In this document: piece after piece, positions 44,276 through 55,804 of the stretch
How positions within the stretch are numbered: position 1 is the stretch's first letter
Layout: each line of letters begins with the position of its first letter
From: Bretschneidera sinensis
Lineage: Eukaryota; Streptophyta; Magnoliopsida; Brassicales; Akaniaceae
NCBI GenBank assembly: GCA_023935145.1
Contig: CM043700.1
Coordinates: 66,342,120-66,406,119 of the forward strand
Length of the DNA: 64,000 nt
Direction of reading: 5' to 3'
Program-made: the position numbers and the translations under genes
The notes under the pieces: generated by a model
Told to the model about the DNA's origin: nothing
Database searches by the model: none
What the model saw: only the letters and a program-made list of their open reading frames with translations

Positions 44276-44941
44276 TGCTACTGCCATTCCGAGTTGCAGG
44301 CCTTCCTTTAATGAACAGACCTTCCCCACTTGATGCTTCCCTCACCTTGGATTTAAAATCATGAGCCCTTATAGCATGATCACAATTTCTTTGGTTAGTG
44401 AATCTCTTCCATGTTCAATAGCATTAATCAAACTTTCAAAATAATCAGGAAGAGAATTCAATAATATAGCAGCCAATTGTTCATCCGGGAATGTTATACT
44501 ACAACTAGCCAAATCTTGAACTAGTTTATTAAACACATCAAGATTATCTTGCAACTCTTTATTAGGATCCATTTTAAAAGCAAAGATTCGTTTAAGAAGA
44601 TATATCTTATTAGGGAGAGTCTTGGTAAGAAATAACCCATTTAGTTTCTTCCAAATGATAGCTGGATCTTCCGTGTCTCCACATTCATTTGTCACACTAT
44701 CCGATATATGCAGAAAGATGGTGTTGTACGCCATTTTCTTCATCTCATTCCGCTGGACCTCCGTGATACTTGCTGAAAAATCATCATCTTCTCCAATAGC
44801 CAAGTCCACCTTTTGTTGTATAAGAACAACCTTGATTTTTCTGCTTCCAAAGGGTAAAGTCTCCCTTTCCATCAAACTTCTCAATAATGAAATTTGAACC
44901 CATCTTGGGGAAAAAATCTCATATTTATGCAACACCCACAA
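44276..44941 (-). pseudogene. Copia gag, truncated (element E)
   Basis: The minus-strand frame 44941-44369 (190 codons) contains LFLTKTLPNKIYLLKRIFAFKMD, the NLDVFNKLVQDL pattern, and EQLAAILLNSLPDYFESLINAIEHGRDSLT, the standard copia gag region. After a stop it continues to 44276 with a GEGLFIKGRPATRN-like piece just before the expected zinc knuckle, where the Athila-family LTR begins. Pol is missing from this side. The N-terminal part (SRKIKVVLIQQKVDLAI) is also recognisable. Confidence 0.75.
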
Positions 44942-45094
44942 TTTCTTTCCAACTTCTAAATCTCAAGAACACGATCAAATCTGGATCCCAGCACCGTTCT
45001 TAAACCTCAAGAGCTCGATCAGATCTTGATCTCAACTCCGTTCTTGAATCACCCAAGAAGTTTTCTTTGATTCTTGGAGCCTTGCTCCGATCTA

Positions 45095-45107
45095 GCTCTA
45101 ATACCAC
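45095..45107 (-). other. Primer-binding site of copia element E
   Basis: GCTCTAATACCAC is the reverse complement of GTGGTATTAGAGC, a tRNA-Met-type site abutting the LTR at 45108. Confidence 0.75.
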
Positions 45108-45986
45108 TGTTGAGAAAATCACCACAAGAAATCCCAGGTTGTGATCTTTCCCAAACACCCAAATCCAGAATGATTTGTACAAAACTGAAACAAGAATCAA
45201 AGCATAAAAGAGAACACAAGCAATTGTTATCGAGGTTTGGCAATGTGCCTACGTCCCCGTGAGCTCCTCCGAGCACTCTGCACTAAATCAATTGAGTTCT
45301 TACAATTACAGCAACATCCCTTCAAGAAACCTCTTGTTCTTGAAGAATGAAAGAAGAGAAAAGAAAGAGATAAGAACTAAGTGTTTCCCTGAAATTTTCC
45401 CCAAGAAAATTCCAATTACAAAGCTCTTGAATCCCCAATCTTGACTACTCTCTCTCACTAAAAGACCTCTCCAGATTTGAGATCCTTTCTCTCTAAACAA
45501 CCAGCCTCTCTTGAATGAATCTCTCTTGTGTTTTTGTGTCTTTGCACTCTCCCACTTGTTGTTATGTCTTGATCTACTTTGATTACTCCTAGATAACCCT
45601 TTATATAGGGCAATGACCACCTCATCCAATCTTTGAGATCACTCTCAACCCTTAGATCTCAAGAACCAAAGACTCATGGCTCTCTAAGAGTCAAAGTGAA
45701 CCTGTACATTTTAACCAAGTCCCACGCACCATCTCAAAGTGCTGATTAATTGGTGTCAGGTGTGCTTCGTGCTGAGGCTTGGAATAGGGCATGCCGCAGT
45801 TCAGAAGTGGGGAAACTTGCTGCTTTGCTGAAGGCCGCGGCGCGGATAGGCTGGGCCGAGCACTGCCTGGAGGGGAGGAGCTTTTGAACATGCTGGAGGC
45901 CGTGGCGCCCAAGGCTGGGCCACGGCACACAGCCATACTTGATGCTGACCATTTTCACTTGTTTAATTCTTTGACAAATCCCAACA
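45108..45986 (-). repeat. 5' LTR of copia element E
   Basis: As read on the + strand it begins TGTTGAGAAAATC and ends GACAAATCCCAACA, giving TGTTGGGATTTGTC...TTCTCAACA on the minus strand (879 bp). A minus-strand TATA box is at about 45598-45610 (TATATAAAGG). A GC-rich tract at 45830-45925 lies near its outer end. The second LTR is not in the window. The frames inside it are not genes. Confidence 0.65.
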
Positions 45987-45989
45987 CAA

Positions 45990-47682
45990 AAAATATGTCC
46001 TTAGGTCGGCTAGGGTTGGAGAGAGGGCTTACGATGTCCTTTTGAGCCACGTGCTCTATGAACTATATGGGTACGAACACTATATGAGGGCCGGGCTCCG
46101 AATTTCTTTCCATCCCTTCTTCTGTGCAGTGCTAAGGTATTTTGACATAACACTGTGCCAGCTGGTATAGAACTCGGTGTCGTTGATTATGGCCTTCATC
46201 TATGTCAGCACGGAGGTGGGGGGACTGATGAATATTGATGTTTTCAAGGCCAACTTCCAGATAAGTAAGCACGGCCAAACTGGATAGGTTGTCATTTGTT
46301 CAAGGGTGAAGAGAAGACTGTTAAAGAAGACATATTTTTTTATTAAAAGGTGGAAAAAGTCCTTCTTTTTCATCCAAATCAGGAGGGGTTTTAGGGACCC
46401 GCTCACTTGGAGTCTAGATCAAGCAGGAAAATTCAAGAAGCTGAGAGTCATAATCCGTGAGCAGGAGACCCTGAACGCAATGGTGGTTGCGCCAATGTAC
46501 ATGAAGGTCTTGTATGATAATGAGGAGTTGGAGAGGCATGGCCTTTGACCCCCATGCCCTGAGGAATCTATAGAGAGTGGTAACCCCCCTGTGCCCGCTA
46601 TTTTACACTTAAATCTTTTTCCTTTGCTTTTTATGCCATGCTTCGTGCTATTGTCTGTTCATCTTCTGCTTATGCATTTTTTTATGGTTAGGAAGAGATG
46701 GAGGCGATGGCTAAGGCTAGGGAACGGGCCAGGAAGCTCGCCTTGGAGAGGAAGAAGGTTTTCTAAGTGGAGAAATGGCTTGTTCCTGCCTCAAGAGTGA
46801 AGAAGAGGCCACGGTCCCCTTCTCCTACTCTCATTGACCTGGAGAGCCCTCCCAAGCGCTCCCCTAAGCCAGAGGTTGCTCCAACTATGCCTTAGGCCTT
46901 ATCCTCGTCTCGGGGTGCTGCTTCTAGTATGATGGTCTTCACGCGCAACTAGGGCTTGAAGATAGAGGATTCTATCTTCTCCCACCCTTGGGTGGCCCGG
47001 AGCACCTTTCCTTGAGGGTCCCGCCTTGAAACATACTAGAGCTTTCACGGAAGCCTATCAAGATGCTCTACTCTACTACTAAAACCTTAGCTTCTCAAGT
47101 AAACAACCATTCCATTCCTTTCTTTTTTTTTTTTTTTAATCTCGGCAGCTAATGACCCTTGTCTTGTTTCAGTCGGGCGTGTTGCTAGCGGTGTTGTCGC
47201 ACTGGTGCCTGGATACGGTCGAGAAACTGGACCGGGATCAGTAGCAGATGGACAAGAGTGCCGAGCTCATCTACTAGCTACAAGCGTCTTTGGAGGCGGC
47301 CAACCAGGCCAGGGTCGAGGCCACTTAGGAAAGGGATGCTGCTGTGGCCTCGGAACAATGGCTTAGGTAGGAGGACGAGGTTAATATCCGAACGGTAGTG
47401 AAGGGTGCCCTAGCTGCCTTCAGGGAATCGGCTTCATATTGGAGGGCTATCAAGGAGGAGAGGGGTCTGCAGTACCTTGAGGGCTTCTTAGATGCCAAGA
47501 GGAAAGCGGAGGCCCTCTACCCGGAGATTGATTTCTCTACTCTAGACCTAGTCAGCCCTCTGGAGGAAGAGTCGGCTGCTATCGATGAGGCAAAGATGAC
47601 AGCTCAGGTTGGTGAAGAGGAGTCAGTTGCACAGCCTAGAGGTAAGACCAAGGTTGCGTCCGAGGGGGAGGTTGCCCCTTGA
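45990..47682 (+). pseudogene. Tat-type gypsy gag-region pseudogene ('putative gypsy type transposon' domain)
   Basis: Broken + strand translation. 46020-46260 reads like the plant 'putative gypsy type transposon' domain (YELYGYEHYMRAGLRISFHPFF, then VLRYFDITLCQLV and later a frame with FFIQIRRGFRDPLTWS). A coiled-coil-like tail follows: MKGALAAFRESASYWRAIKE, LEGFLDAKRKAEALYPEIDF and STLDLVSPLEE at 47398-47682, which resembles the AFRxSxxF...G...A...LHPDLDL tail of these proteins. Multiple stops and shifts. GC-richer than the surroundings. It has no cellular role I can infer. Confidence 0.6.
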
Positions 47683-48233
47683 GGACTTAGTTTTTGTTCT
47701 TTTCTTTTCCTTTTTTTTTTTTTTTGTATTTCGAGGTCAATAGTGCCTTTGTAAGTTTGTTTACGCACTTTAATGAAATTGCTAGCTTTTTCATCAATTG
47801 GCTTTCTTTATTACAATCATACTTTTGGCTTTACAACCTTAATTCTAAGAGCCACGCTCAAGGTATATACTATTGGTGGAATCTTTAGAGATTCTTGGCG
47901 TTCCAAGTGCGGGGAATGGGTTTCCACTTAGTTCTTCGAGCTCGAAGGTTCCAAATCGGCACACCTTTTTAATGTGATATGGGCTTTCCCAGTTTAGGAC
48001 GAGCTTCCCTGTTTCTCATGGACTAGATACTTCGCTCTCTTGGAGGATGAGGTGGTGCAACTTAAAGTTTTGGCTTTGGACACGAGAGTTGCAATATTTA
48101 ACGACTCTTTGCTGATAGACAACTAACCAAATTTGAGCTTTATCTCAAGCTTTGTCGATAAGATCGGCGTTCATTCGTAGGGCTTTATCTCGAGCTTTGT
48201 ACCTCGATTTCTAAGTCGATGACTGCTTCAGAG
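47683..48233. other. Non-coding spacer with gypsy-like fragments
   Basis: A T-rich run at 47708-47726 is followed by sequence such as GGCGTTCCAAGTGCGGGG and GAGGATGAGGTGGTGC that resembles degenerate Tat-element DNA. It ends at the next Athila-family LTR. No gene is seen. Confidence 0.35.
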
Positions 48234-49240
48234 TGATGAGTGCCAAATATTGCATATTTTGGCCCCTTAATTTACATTTGTTAGCTTAGAAATTTGTTAC
48301 TTTGAGTTGTTTTCGTTGTTTTACAGGTTTACAAGCACTTAGAAATGAGTTTCACTAAAATTTCCAGAATTGCCTGTACAGATCAATCATTTTTGTGGAT
48401 TTTACTGTATTGATTCAAGAAGAACCAGGAGATGAGCCATATATGCTTGGAAAGATCCGGATGTCTATTTTTTGAGGAATTTTACGGCTCATAAAAATGA
48501 TTTTTTTAGAGAAAGTTATGGCAGTTCTAGTAGATAAAGGTCAGGCTGTGTGTGATTTCAGCGTGGCGGATCAGTCATTTTTTTGGATTTTACTGTATTG
48601 ATTCAGGAAGAACCAAGAGATGAGCCATTTATTCTTGGAAAGATCTGGATGTCTATTTTCTGAGGAATTTTACGGCTCATAAAAATGATTTTTCTAGAGA
48701 AAGTTATGGCAGTTTTAGTAGATAAAGGTCAAGAAGTGCACCATGCTGCGCTCGAGCGCACAAGACTGTGATCGAGCACACTCGGGCAGTATCCCACATT
48801 GAATTTGAAAGACATTGCACTCTTGAGTTTCCCTATAAAAGCCTCACCTCCCTAAAGCAACTGGTGTGCGATCCGGAGGACTTCTGCTAGCATTTTGGTG
48901 GATCTCGAAGGCTTTGCTACCACGAGGGGAAGCGCCGCCCAATAGTGAGTGGAATTTCTCCCAATGTATAGGCAGTTTTAATTTATTTTTTTTAATTTTA
49001 AAGTTTAATGTTTAGCATTTTTATTGTAAACTTTAGTTTCATAATTATGAGAGGCTAAAATCTTCATCTAAGGTTAAAGATGAAGCCTCGCCATTGTTTG
49101 GCATAATATTTTCAGATTTATTTATACAATTATGATATTTTTAGTATAAATGTTTTGTTCAATTATTTGAGTAAAACATTATGATTAATTTTTTTAAAAT
49201 TGTTAAATTGGATATTCCTTATGTTTCATCTGCCGAAAGG
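48234..49240 (+). repeat. Third Athila-family LTR, truncated
   Basis: TGATGAGTGCCAAATATTGCAT matches the starts of the LTRs at 29631 and 37904. Strong similarity resumes at 48790-49210 (ATCCCACATTGAATTTG, CTATAAAAGCCTCACC, GAAGCCTCGCCATTGTTTGGC). TATA box at 48834-48840. The middle instead holds a 188-bp tandem duplication. The end is lost near 49240. A related but distinct subfamily. Confidence 0.7.
48381..48735 (+). repeat. Two tandem 188-bp units within the third LTR
   Basis: GATCAATCATTTTTGTGGATT at 48381 and GATCAGTCATTTTTTTGGATT at 48569 begin two copies. Each runs through GAAGAACCARGAGATGAGCC, GGATGTCTATTTT and CGGCTCATAAAAATGATTTTT to GATAAAGGTCA. The other two LTRs of the family lack this block. 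Confidence 0.8.
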
Positions 49241-49845
49241 TCTATATGATAGGGAGATGGATCTAGAGAAATCTTCCTTGGACTCCAATAGTGATTCGAG
49301 TCAAGGGAAAGAATTATTGAGTAATGCATCGAATCATGGAGAAAATATTTGGAGGTCAAAGAAGAGGAAAAAAGGATGGGAAGAAGATTTTCTTGGGACT
49401 GATTTGTTTGTTTCCAAATCGGTGAAGATCTTTAGGGATTCTAAAGGAGAATCTCAATATTCTTTAAACTCGGGAGCTTCCTTAATGGTTTGGGAGGTTC
49501 TCTTATTTATAAAAGTAAGATGTAAACCCTAAAATATGAACCATTCTAACCAAAGAGGGGGCTCTAAACCTAGGTTTTCTATTTCAAATGGGAGAGAATA
49601 GAACTTTGGTGTATTGGGGTAATGGGTTAGAGTGAGTTTATTGCATGAGAGTTTTTCTCAACTTTTTATCATTCCAAAAACTTGTAACCTACGAGTTTTA
49701 TTAGAAGAATAAAACAATTATGTTGTTGGAAGGATCGTGGATGTATGTAAGAAGTGCCGAACCATGTAAAACTTTGTTTTTGTTCTTTATTTTCTACTGT
49801 TTTATTTTTTCATCGTTTATTATTTTGTACTCTTGCTGTTTTATT
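49241..49845. other. Unassigned repeat-like sequence before the LINE
   Basis: A 110-codon frame (49200-49532) begins in the LTR and has no recognisable domain. 49690-49845 (AAGAAGTGCCGAACCATGTAAAAC, then a T-rich stretch) resembles the end of a copia LTR. No supported gene. Confidence 0.35.
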
Positions 49846-49939
49846 TTTTTTTTATCTGTAAATTAAATTCTATTAATAAAAAATAAACAGAAATCACTGG
49901 GCGTTCCCATGAGATATACAAAGAGGGCATAAGCCAAAG

Positions 49940-50300
49940 ATCAAGAGATGCATTACATAAGAAGCCTTAGCTCAGGAAAGTTTGCATAAACTATTCTATA
50001 CACATGGATTTTAATTTTCCTGGCTATACAATTAGGCTGAACTGAGATTCCTTCAAACACTTTAGTATTCCTAGCCATCCAAATGAGGTACACTGTGCTT
50101 ACAAGGGCTGTTCTTTTTGCTTTATCTAGAGGACTTTTACCTTTTGCTTCCTTATGGATCCATTCGGTTGCACTAGATAGAGTATTCATTTCTATTTTGC
50201 AACCTAACCAGAACCTGATAGTAGCCCATATAGCTTTACTGATCCGACAGGAAAAGTAAAGATGGTCAATTGTCTCATCACTCTCTCTACACAGAGGGGC
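49940..50300 (-). pseudogene. LINE ORF2, C-terminal zf-RVT remainder
   Basis: After the frameshift, the minus strand reads CPLCRES...TIDHLYFSCRISKAIW, completing the zf-RVT cysteine/histidine motif, then TEWIHKEAKGK and STVYLIWMARNTKVFEG (50189-49953), the usual C-terminal tail of plant L1 ORF2. Confidence 0.75.
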
Positions 50301-52338
50301 AAATACTGTTCACCCCTATCACATGAAGCTTGTCTTTAGTGAGCAGTTTCCCTTTGATAGCCAACCATAGAATGAAAGAATGCTTAGGGATGCAGGAACT
50401 GTCCCATACTATTGGAGCCCAAGTAACAATGTTACGTCTAGGCCGAATGCTGTTGTAGACCTTCTTGGTACTGAGTTGATTATGGTCTTCCCATTCTAGC
50501 ATCTTAGATTGAGCCCTTTGAATGGACTCTTCTGAAGAAATAAGTCCATCTTTAATCTCTAGAATCTTTTTCCAAAGAGGGGAGTCATCATGTTTAGGAG
50601 ATGCTTCCCACAAAGGTCTTCCCTGTAAATAGTAATGGTGAACCCATCTGACCCATATGAAGTCTTTTTTATGATGAATGTTCCATAAGGCTTTTGATAA
50701 AAGAGCTTTGTTCCAGCTTTTAAGGTCCATTAGGCCTAGACCTCCTTCCAATTTAGGATTACAGACTTCACTCCAAGCAACTAAAGCCTTCCTGGATCCA
50801 GAGTTCCTTCCACTCCAAAGGAAGGCTCTACACATACTAATGATTTTCTCCAAAATATTGGCAGGAATTGGAAAGATAGCCAACCAGAAGCATTCCACAC
50901 CTTGAATCACATATTTTATCAACTCTGTTCTTCCAGCATAGGATAAGGAAGAACCAGCCCACGTAGTAATGTAGGAAGATAGTTTATCAATTAGAGGAAA
51001 GTAATGTGCAGCATTCAATCTAGAAGAAGCCAAAGGAACTCCCAAGTACCTGAAAGGCATACTCACTTCTTCCATTCCATTGATTCTTCTGATTTCAATA
51101 AGCTCTGATAAGTGGACCCCAGCATGAAAGATATTAGACTTTGGCAAGCTAGCTTTAAGCCCTGAGCATTCACTAAAAATCTACATGCAGTTCATAATCT
51201 GGCCAACTGATCTAGCTTCCCCTCTTGCAAATAGAATGAGATTATCAGCAAAAGCAAGATGGGTGATTTTAACTCTTTCACATTTAGGATGGAATTTGAA
51301 GTCCTCCTCAACTTTTAATCTTGCCAGCAGTCTAGAGAGATATTCTAGACTTAGCCCAAACAAGAAAGGGGATAAAGGATTCCCTTGCCTTAGGCCCCTC
51401 TTACCAGCAAAAAAACCATACAAGCTCCCATTTATTGATAAGTAGGTTGTAATAGTTACACATTCCATAACCCATCCTCTGAACCTGTCTGGAAATCCAA
51501 GACTAGAAAGCATGCTATCCAAAAAACCCCAATTCACAGTGTCATATGCCTTCCGGAGATCAATCTTTATCATGCATCTTGGGGAAATCCTCTTCCTACT
51601 ATACTTCCTCAGAAGCTCCTGGACTATATAGATGTTTTCTATCATACTTCTTGACTTAATGAAGGTTGCCTGGGCTGGGTTTACAATACTAACCAGAATA
51701 AGGGAGAGCTTAGCAGCCATAATTTTAGAAATTACCTTGTACACCACATTGCAGCAAGCAATGGGCCTGAAGTCTTCCACCTTTGAAGCTTGCTTAGTCT
51801 TTGGGATCATAACAAGAGCAGAGTGATTAATCTGCTTCAGTAGTTTCCCATTTCTAAAAAATTCCTTAACAGCCTCAACCACCTCCACCTTGGTATGCTC
51901 CCAGGATTTCTTGAAAAAGCATGATGTGTAGCCATCAGGGCCTGGGGACTTGTCTTCCCCAATACTGAAAAAAGCATCTTTGATTTATTCATCTGTGACC
52001 TCCTTAACTAAACTAGCAGCTTGGTTCTCTATAACTCTAGGGCCTTCATCAATTACCTCTGGAACAATAGGACTACAGGGGCTAGAGGACCCCAAAAGAT
52101 TCTCATAGAAGTTAAGGAATTCCCTCATAACTTCAGCCTTAGATATTGTCTGAGAGCCTGCAGCTGTTTCCACAGCAGCAATATGGTTCCTACTAGATTT
52201 TCTCCTCATCATGGCATGGAAGAACTTAGACCCTCTGTCACTATTCATAAAAAACTTGCATTTAGCCTGTTGAGAGAAGAAGCTTCTTTCTGCCTCTGCA
52301 AGTTTAAAAGCTTTAAGCTTTAACTCAGCTACCTTCAT
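50287..52338 (-). pseudogene. LINE ORF2, reverse transcriptase and zf-RVT start
   Basis: Continues the endonuclease frame. RT motifs: FRPIACCNVVYKVISKIMA, IKIDLRKAYDTVNW, GLRQGNPLSPFLF and LAFADNLILFARG. The canonical FADD catalytic pair reads FADN, so one aspartate is lost. In-frame stops are at 51984-51982 and 51180-51178. The part 51147-50287 covers RT thumb-like sequence (PFRYLGVPLASSRL, GLGLMDLKSWNKALLSKALW) and the beginning of zf-RVT (PKHSFILWLAIKGKLLTKDKL). The frame then slips near 50300. Confidence 0.88.
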
Positions 52339-52362
52339 TTGGAGCTCATTATTAGTGAAGTT

Positions 52363-53292
52363 CTAATACAGGGCCATTTGGAGATTAACCAGCTCTTTAG
52401 AAGCTTCCTCAGCCCTAGCAGAAATATGGCTGAAGTGTTTCTCATTCAACTTCTTGAGATGGCCTTTTAGAAGTTTCATATTCCTACACAGCTTGAACAT
52501 GTTAGAACAAACCAAATTCCTGCTCCAGTTGTTTCTAACAGTCTCAGCAAACTGCTCATGATCAGCCCACATGTTGAAGAATTTGAAAGATCTCTTTCCC
52601 CCTCTTCCCTCTTCAAACAAGGTAACAATGCACGGAGAATGGTCAGATAAACATCCTGATGGAGGAAATCTAGCAAAGGCCTTCAAACCATTCTGAATCC
52701 AAATGCTATTCACCAATGCTCTATCAAGCTTGCACCATATGTGGTTATTAGACCATGTGAAATGACAGCCAGAATAATTGATATCAGATAGCCCTGTCTC
52801 TCTACAATAATTAGCAGGGTCCCTCAGCTCATATTCAGAGACAGGTAAGCCATTAGCTTTCTCATCAATAGCAAAAACATTGTTGAAATCCCCCATCACT
52901 AACCAAGGAACATCATTATCATGACTGAAATTACATAGGTTATCCCACAAAGGCCTTCTAGATACAATAGAATTAAAACCATAAACAAAACTTACAACAA
53001 ATCTAATTGAGGAAGTTAAGCATTTAGCATTACAATGAATTACTTGAGGACTTGAATCAATTACTGAGATACTGACCTTAGAGGGATCCCATAGGATAAC
53101 TATTCTGCCATCTTCATGGGATTGGAAGTTGTTGTACTGTTTCCACAATCTGAATTTGTTTGCCATGATCTTTCCCAACTTCGATTCTAGAATCCGCATA
53201 ATGTCAATGGTATTACTCTTAATGAGGTGGAGGACCCCATTATGTTTCAGAGGTTTATTTAAACCCCTGATATTCCAGCAAGCAACTCTCAT
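52363..53292 (-). pseudogene. LINE ORF2, endonuclease domain
   Basis: Starts MRVACWNIRGLNKPLK (AP-type endonuclease/exonuclease/phosphatase fold). Motifs: ILESK (catalytic Glu), WLVMGDFNNVF, FTWSNN, KLDRALVN and CLSDHSPCIV, all intact. It would nick target DNA to prime reverse transcription. The ATG overlaps the ORF1 stop (ATGA). A TAA at 52360-52362 separates it from the rest of ORF2 in the same frame. Confidence 0.88.
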
Positions 53293-54876
53293 TTATTTGA
53301 AAGGGAGACATCCCCTCCCATCCCCTCTTTCTGAGCTTCTATCACAACACTTTTACCTTTCTTCTTATTAGCAGATGATTGGGTACCATCCGTGCCAGGA
53401 GTATCTCTTTCTTTAGTACTTAGAGGAATGGAACCTTTCTGGACCTGCTTAGGACCTTCAGTTCTGGGAATATCAATAGTCTTTGAGTTCTGATCTGAGC
53501 TGCTATCTACCTTAGCCCCCAATCCAGATTTTCTCACTTCAATATAAAACTCCTTAGCAGAAGCCCTATATTTCATTTGAAAACCTTGAGAAGGATTACT
53601 AGGGACTGAAGCAAACCCTCTGACAGCTAAAGTCTTAAGAAAGAACTCCGTTGAAGGTCTATCTTCTTCATTCTGAACATTGGGACCAAGGGACAGAATT
53701 CCTTTGATGAAAAGCATTTTCTGTAATAGGTATTGAGGTTAATTTACAAGAGCTTTCTGAATGACCTAGCACCTTGCATCTTTTACAGAACCTAGGCAGA
53801 TTTTCATATGCTACTTTTTGTTCAAAATATCTCCCCCCAAGAAGATTGACTGGGATAGAGAACTTGATTTCTTTGGCTACATCTATTTCCACTAAAAGCC
53901 TAGCATAAGAAATCCTTTCTTTATTAGCTGTAAGCTTATCAGCATGTAAGGGTTTTCCTAATTGAGACCCAATCTTGCTTAAACCATTAGCATACCATAG
54001 TTCAAGGGGAAGACTTTTCAGTTGAATCCATACCGGGAAAGTATTGATCTCCTCACAGTCAAATTGAAAAAATTTTGGCATAGGCTTTAGAAGTAAAGAT
54101 CTCCCATAAACTATGTATGGTCCTTCTTGCAGGACATTCATGACACTATCAGCATTTTCAAATTTAAATACTATCCAACCACTATCATGGAATTGGGTTA
54201 GCACCCTTACCTTCCATGAATCAGTGATGAGCTTCAAAGCAGCTTTCCCAGGGAACCTGCCAGCAAAGTATCCAACAAGACAATGAGGGAAATCATCAAC
54301 CACTTCCTATAGCTCATCCTCTGAGAAACTAACTTCATCATTTTCATTCTCCATAACTGAAAGTTGCATACCATTACATGGTTTTCTATTGTCAGCAAAT
54401 AGACTCACCCAAGGTGCTCTGTTGACCTCTCCTGCTGTATTCTTGGAACTGTTTACTTGAGGGGCTTTGTGAGTAGTTTTTTTTTGCTGGAGAAGACCCT
54501 GTCCGTTCCTCTGACAATCCTCAGTATCAGCAGCCAATGCCTGATTGAGTAAGCCCTCAGCTTTGGAGTCATTTACCCCCAAAGAGCCATGATGAATCCC
54601 TGAGGTTGAGACCTTATTCTGCCGCACAGTGGTACTGTTCACATCTTCAGATGCTGAACCATGGTCTTCAATTTCCTGTCTAGAAGAGTAAGTGTCCTCC
54701 TGACCTAAGATGCATAAGACACTTTCAGACTCTGTACTTGTATCCATTTCATTGATTTTGTCCGGAACAGGCAGGGTTGACTTCTTGGTCGGTTTCTAAG
54801 CAGAAGCTTTTGTTTTTAGATCTCTTAGATCTCGGCCTGAGAGGATAGGTTTTCGACTCTGTCTTTTCTTACCCAT
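53289..54876 (-). pseudogene. LINE ORF1 (DUF4283 + zinc knuckle), broken
   Basis: The start ATG (54876) gives MGKKRQSRKP, with a stop near 54797, an acidic linker (54747-54307), a TAG at 54306-54304, then the DUF4283 region ([51 protein letters not shown]) and a CCHC knuckle [14 protein letters not shown] near 53755. A frameshift about 53700 leads to a Ser/Lys-rich tail that ends at 53289. This is the nucleic-acid-binding chaperone protein of plant L1 elements. Its stop overlaps the ORF2 start. Confidence 0.8.
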
Positions 54877-54960
54877 AGCAGATCAACGAAAGAAACGGTG
54901 GGCAGCAGACATGGGAAGCAGCGCTGTTGGCCCACGGTTTTCCTCAACTAGATGAACAAT

Positions 54961-55317
54961 AACCTTTAGAGAGGAGGTTACCAAATATTATTTATTTGCA
55001 TGGATCTTGGGTGGATTTTTGGTGAAATATCCCAACAGGATTTGAGTTAAGCACTTGGCAAATTTTTTTAGGTTTCTTGTTGGAATTGTAATGTCATCTT
55101 GAGTTGTTTCTGGTTTCTATTATGGGTTTCTTTCGGTTAAAATGTGCATCATAAATTAATTATCAAATCCAAATTCTTTAGCTGGTAACTCCTATGATAG
55201 TTGAAAGATGGTTTAGAACTTGAACAGAATCCAATAGTTAAACAACCCATGCAATTGAATTTTATGTCACAAGAATTTGCTTGCTTGTTGACTATTTGGT
55301 GGAGAGGCTGGGAAGAC
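54961..55317. other. Intergenic spacer
   Basis: About 360 bp between the LINE 5' end and the MITE target duplication. AT-rich; nothing recognised. Confidence 0.4.
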
Positions 55318-55325
55318 CTTTGGAG

Positions 55326-55796
55326 TAAGAGTGGACTTGAACTGAACTTTTATTGAGCTATTCAAACTCGAGTTTGGTCTAAACTCAGTCAAAACTTGGT
55401 TCGATTGAGCTCAAGTCTGAAAATTAGATTCGATTAGTTTATTGAGCCGAGCTCGAATACTTTAGGTTCAGTTCGAAAAACTATCGAACAGTTCGATAAG
55501 ATATTATCGAGCTCGAACCTAGCTCGAGTCAATATTTATATTAATGCTAATCTTTTTTTTTATTAAAATTAGAGTCTAGACTCGAGTTTGAACTCGAATG
55601 GACAATCCAAAACTTGAACTCGAGCTCGGGCTCTAAAAACTCGTTTGTTATCGAGCTTAAGCCATTAAAAAACTTATCGAACTCAAGTTCGAGCCCGAAT
55701 CTTAAGCTCTATTCGAACTCAAGCTTGTTAATTTTAAGTTGAATCAAATTCAAACACTTTAATATTTGAGCTGAGTTCAGCTCGAGTTCACCCTTA
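55326..55796. mobile_element. hAT-type MITE with exact 8-bp target duplication
   Basis: 471 bp. The left end TAAGAGTGGACTTGAACTGAAC and the inverted right end TAAGGGTGAACTCGAGCTGAAC match at 18 of 22 positions. CTTTGGAG lies directly outside both ends (55318-55325 and 55797-55804), the 8-bp duplication characteristic of hAT transposition. The interior has many GAGCTCGAAC/GTTCGAGCTC words in both directions and no coding. The intact duplication suggests a clean, not very old insertion. Confidence 0.88.
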
Positions 55797-55804
55797 CTTT
55801 GGAG

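Larger units (their letters stand above)
49846..54960 (-). mobile_element. L1-type LINE retrotransposon, minus strand, defective
   Basis: A plant L1-type LINE reading right to left: ORF1 with a DUF4283-like domain and zinc knuckle, ORF2 with endonuclease, reverse transcriptase and zf-RVT domains, then a poly(A)-like end seen as the T-run near 49845-49855. The 5' boundary near 54960 is inferred from the ORF1 start at 54876 plus a short leader. No target duplication was identified with confidence. ORF1 has two in-frame stops and one frameshift; ORF2 has three in-frame stops and one frameshift, so it cannot move by itself. Confidence 0.85.

Noticed and set aside
46020..46550. Host gene encoding a plant 'mobile domain' type protein
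   Set aside because: The broken frames fit the Tat-type retrotransposon gag region better and contain many stops.
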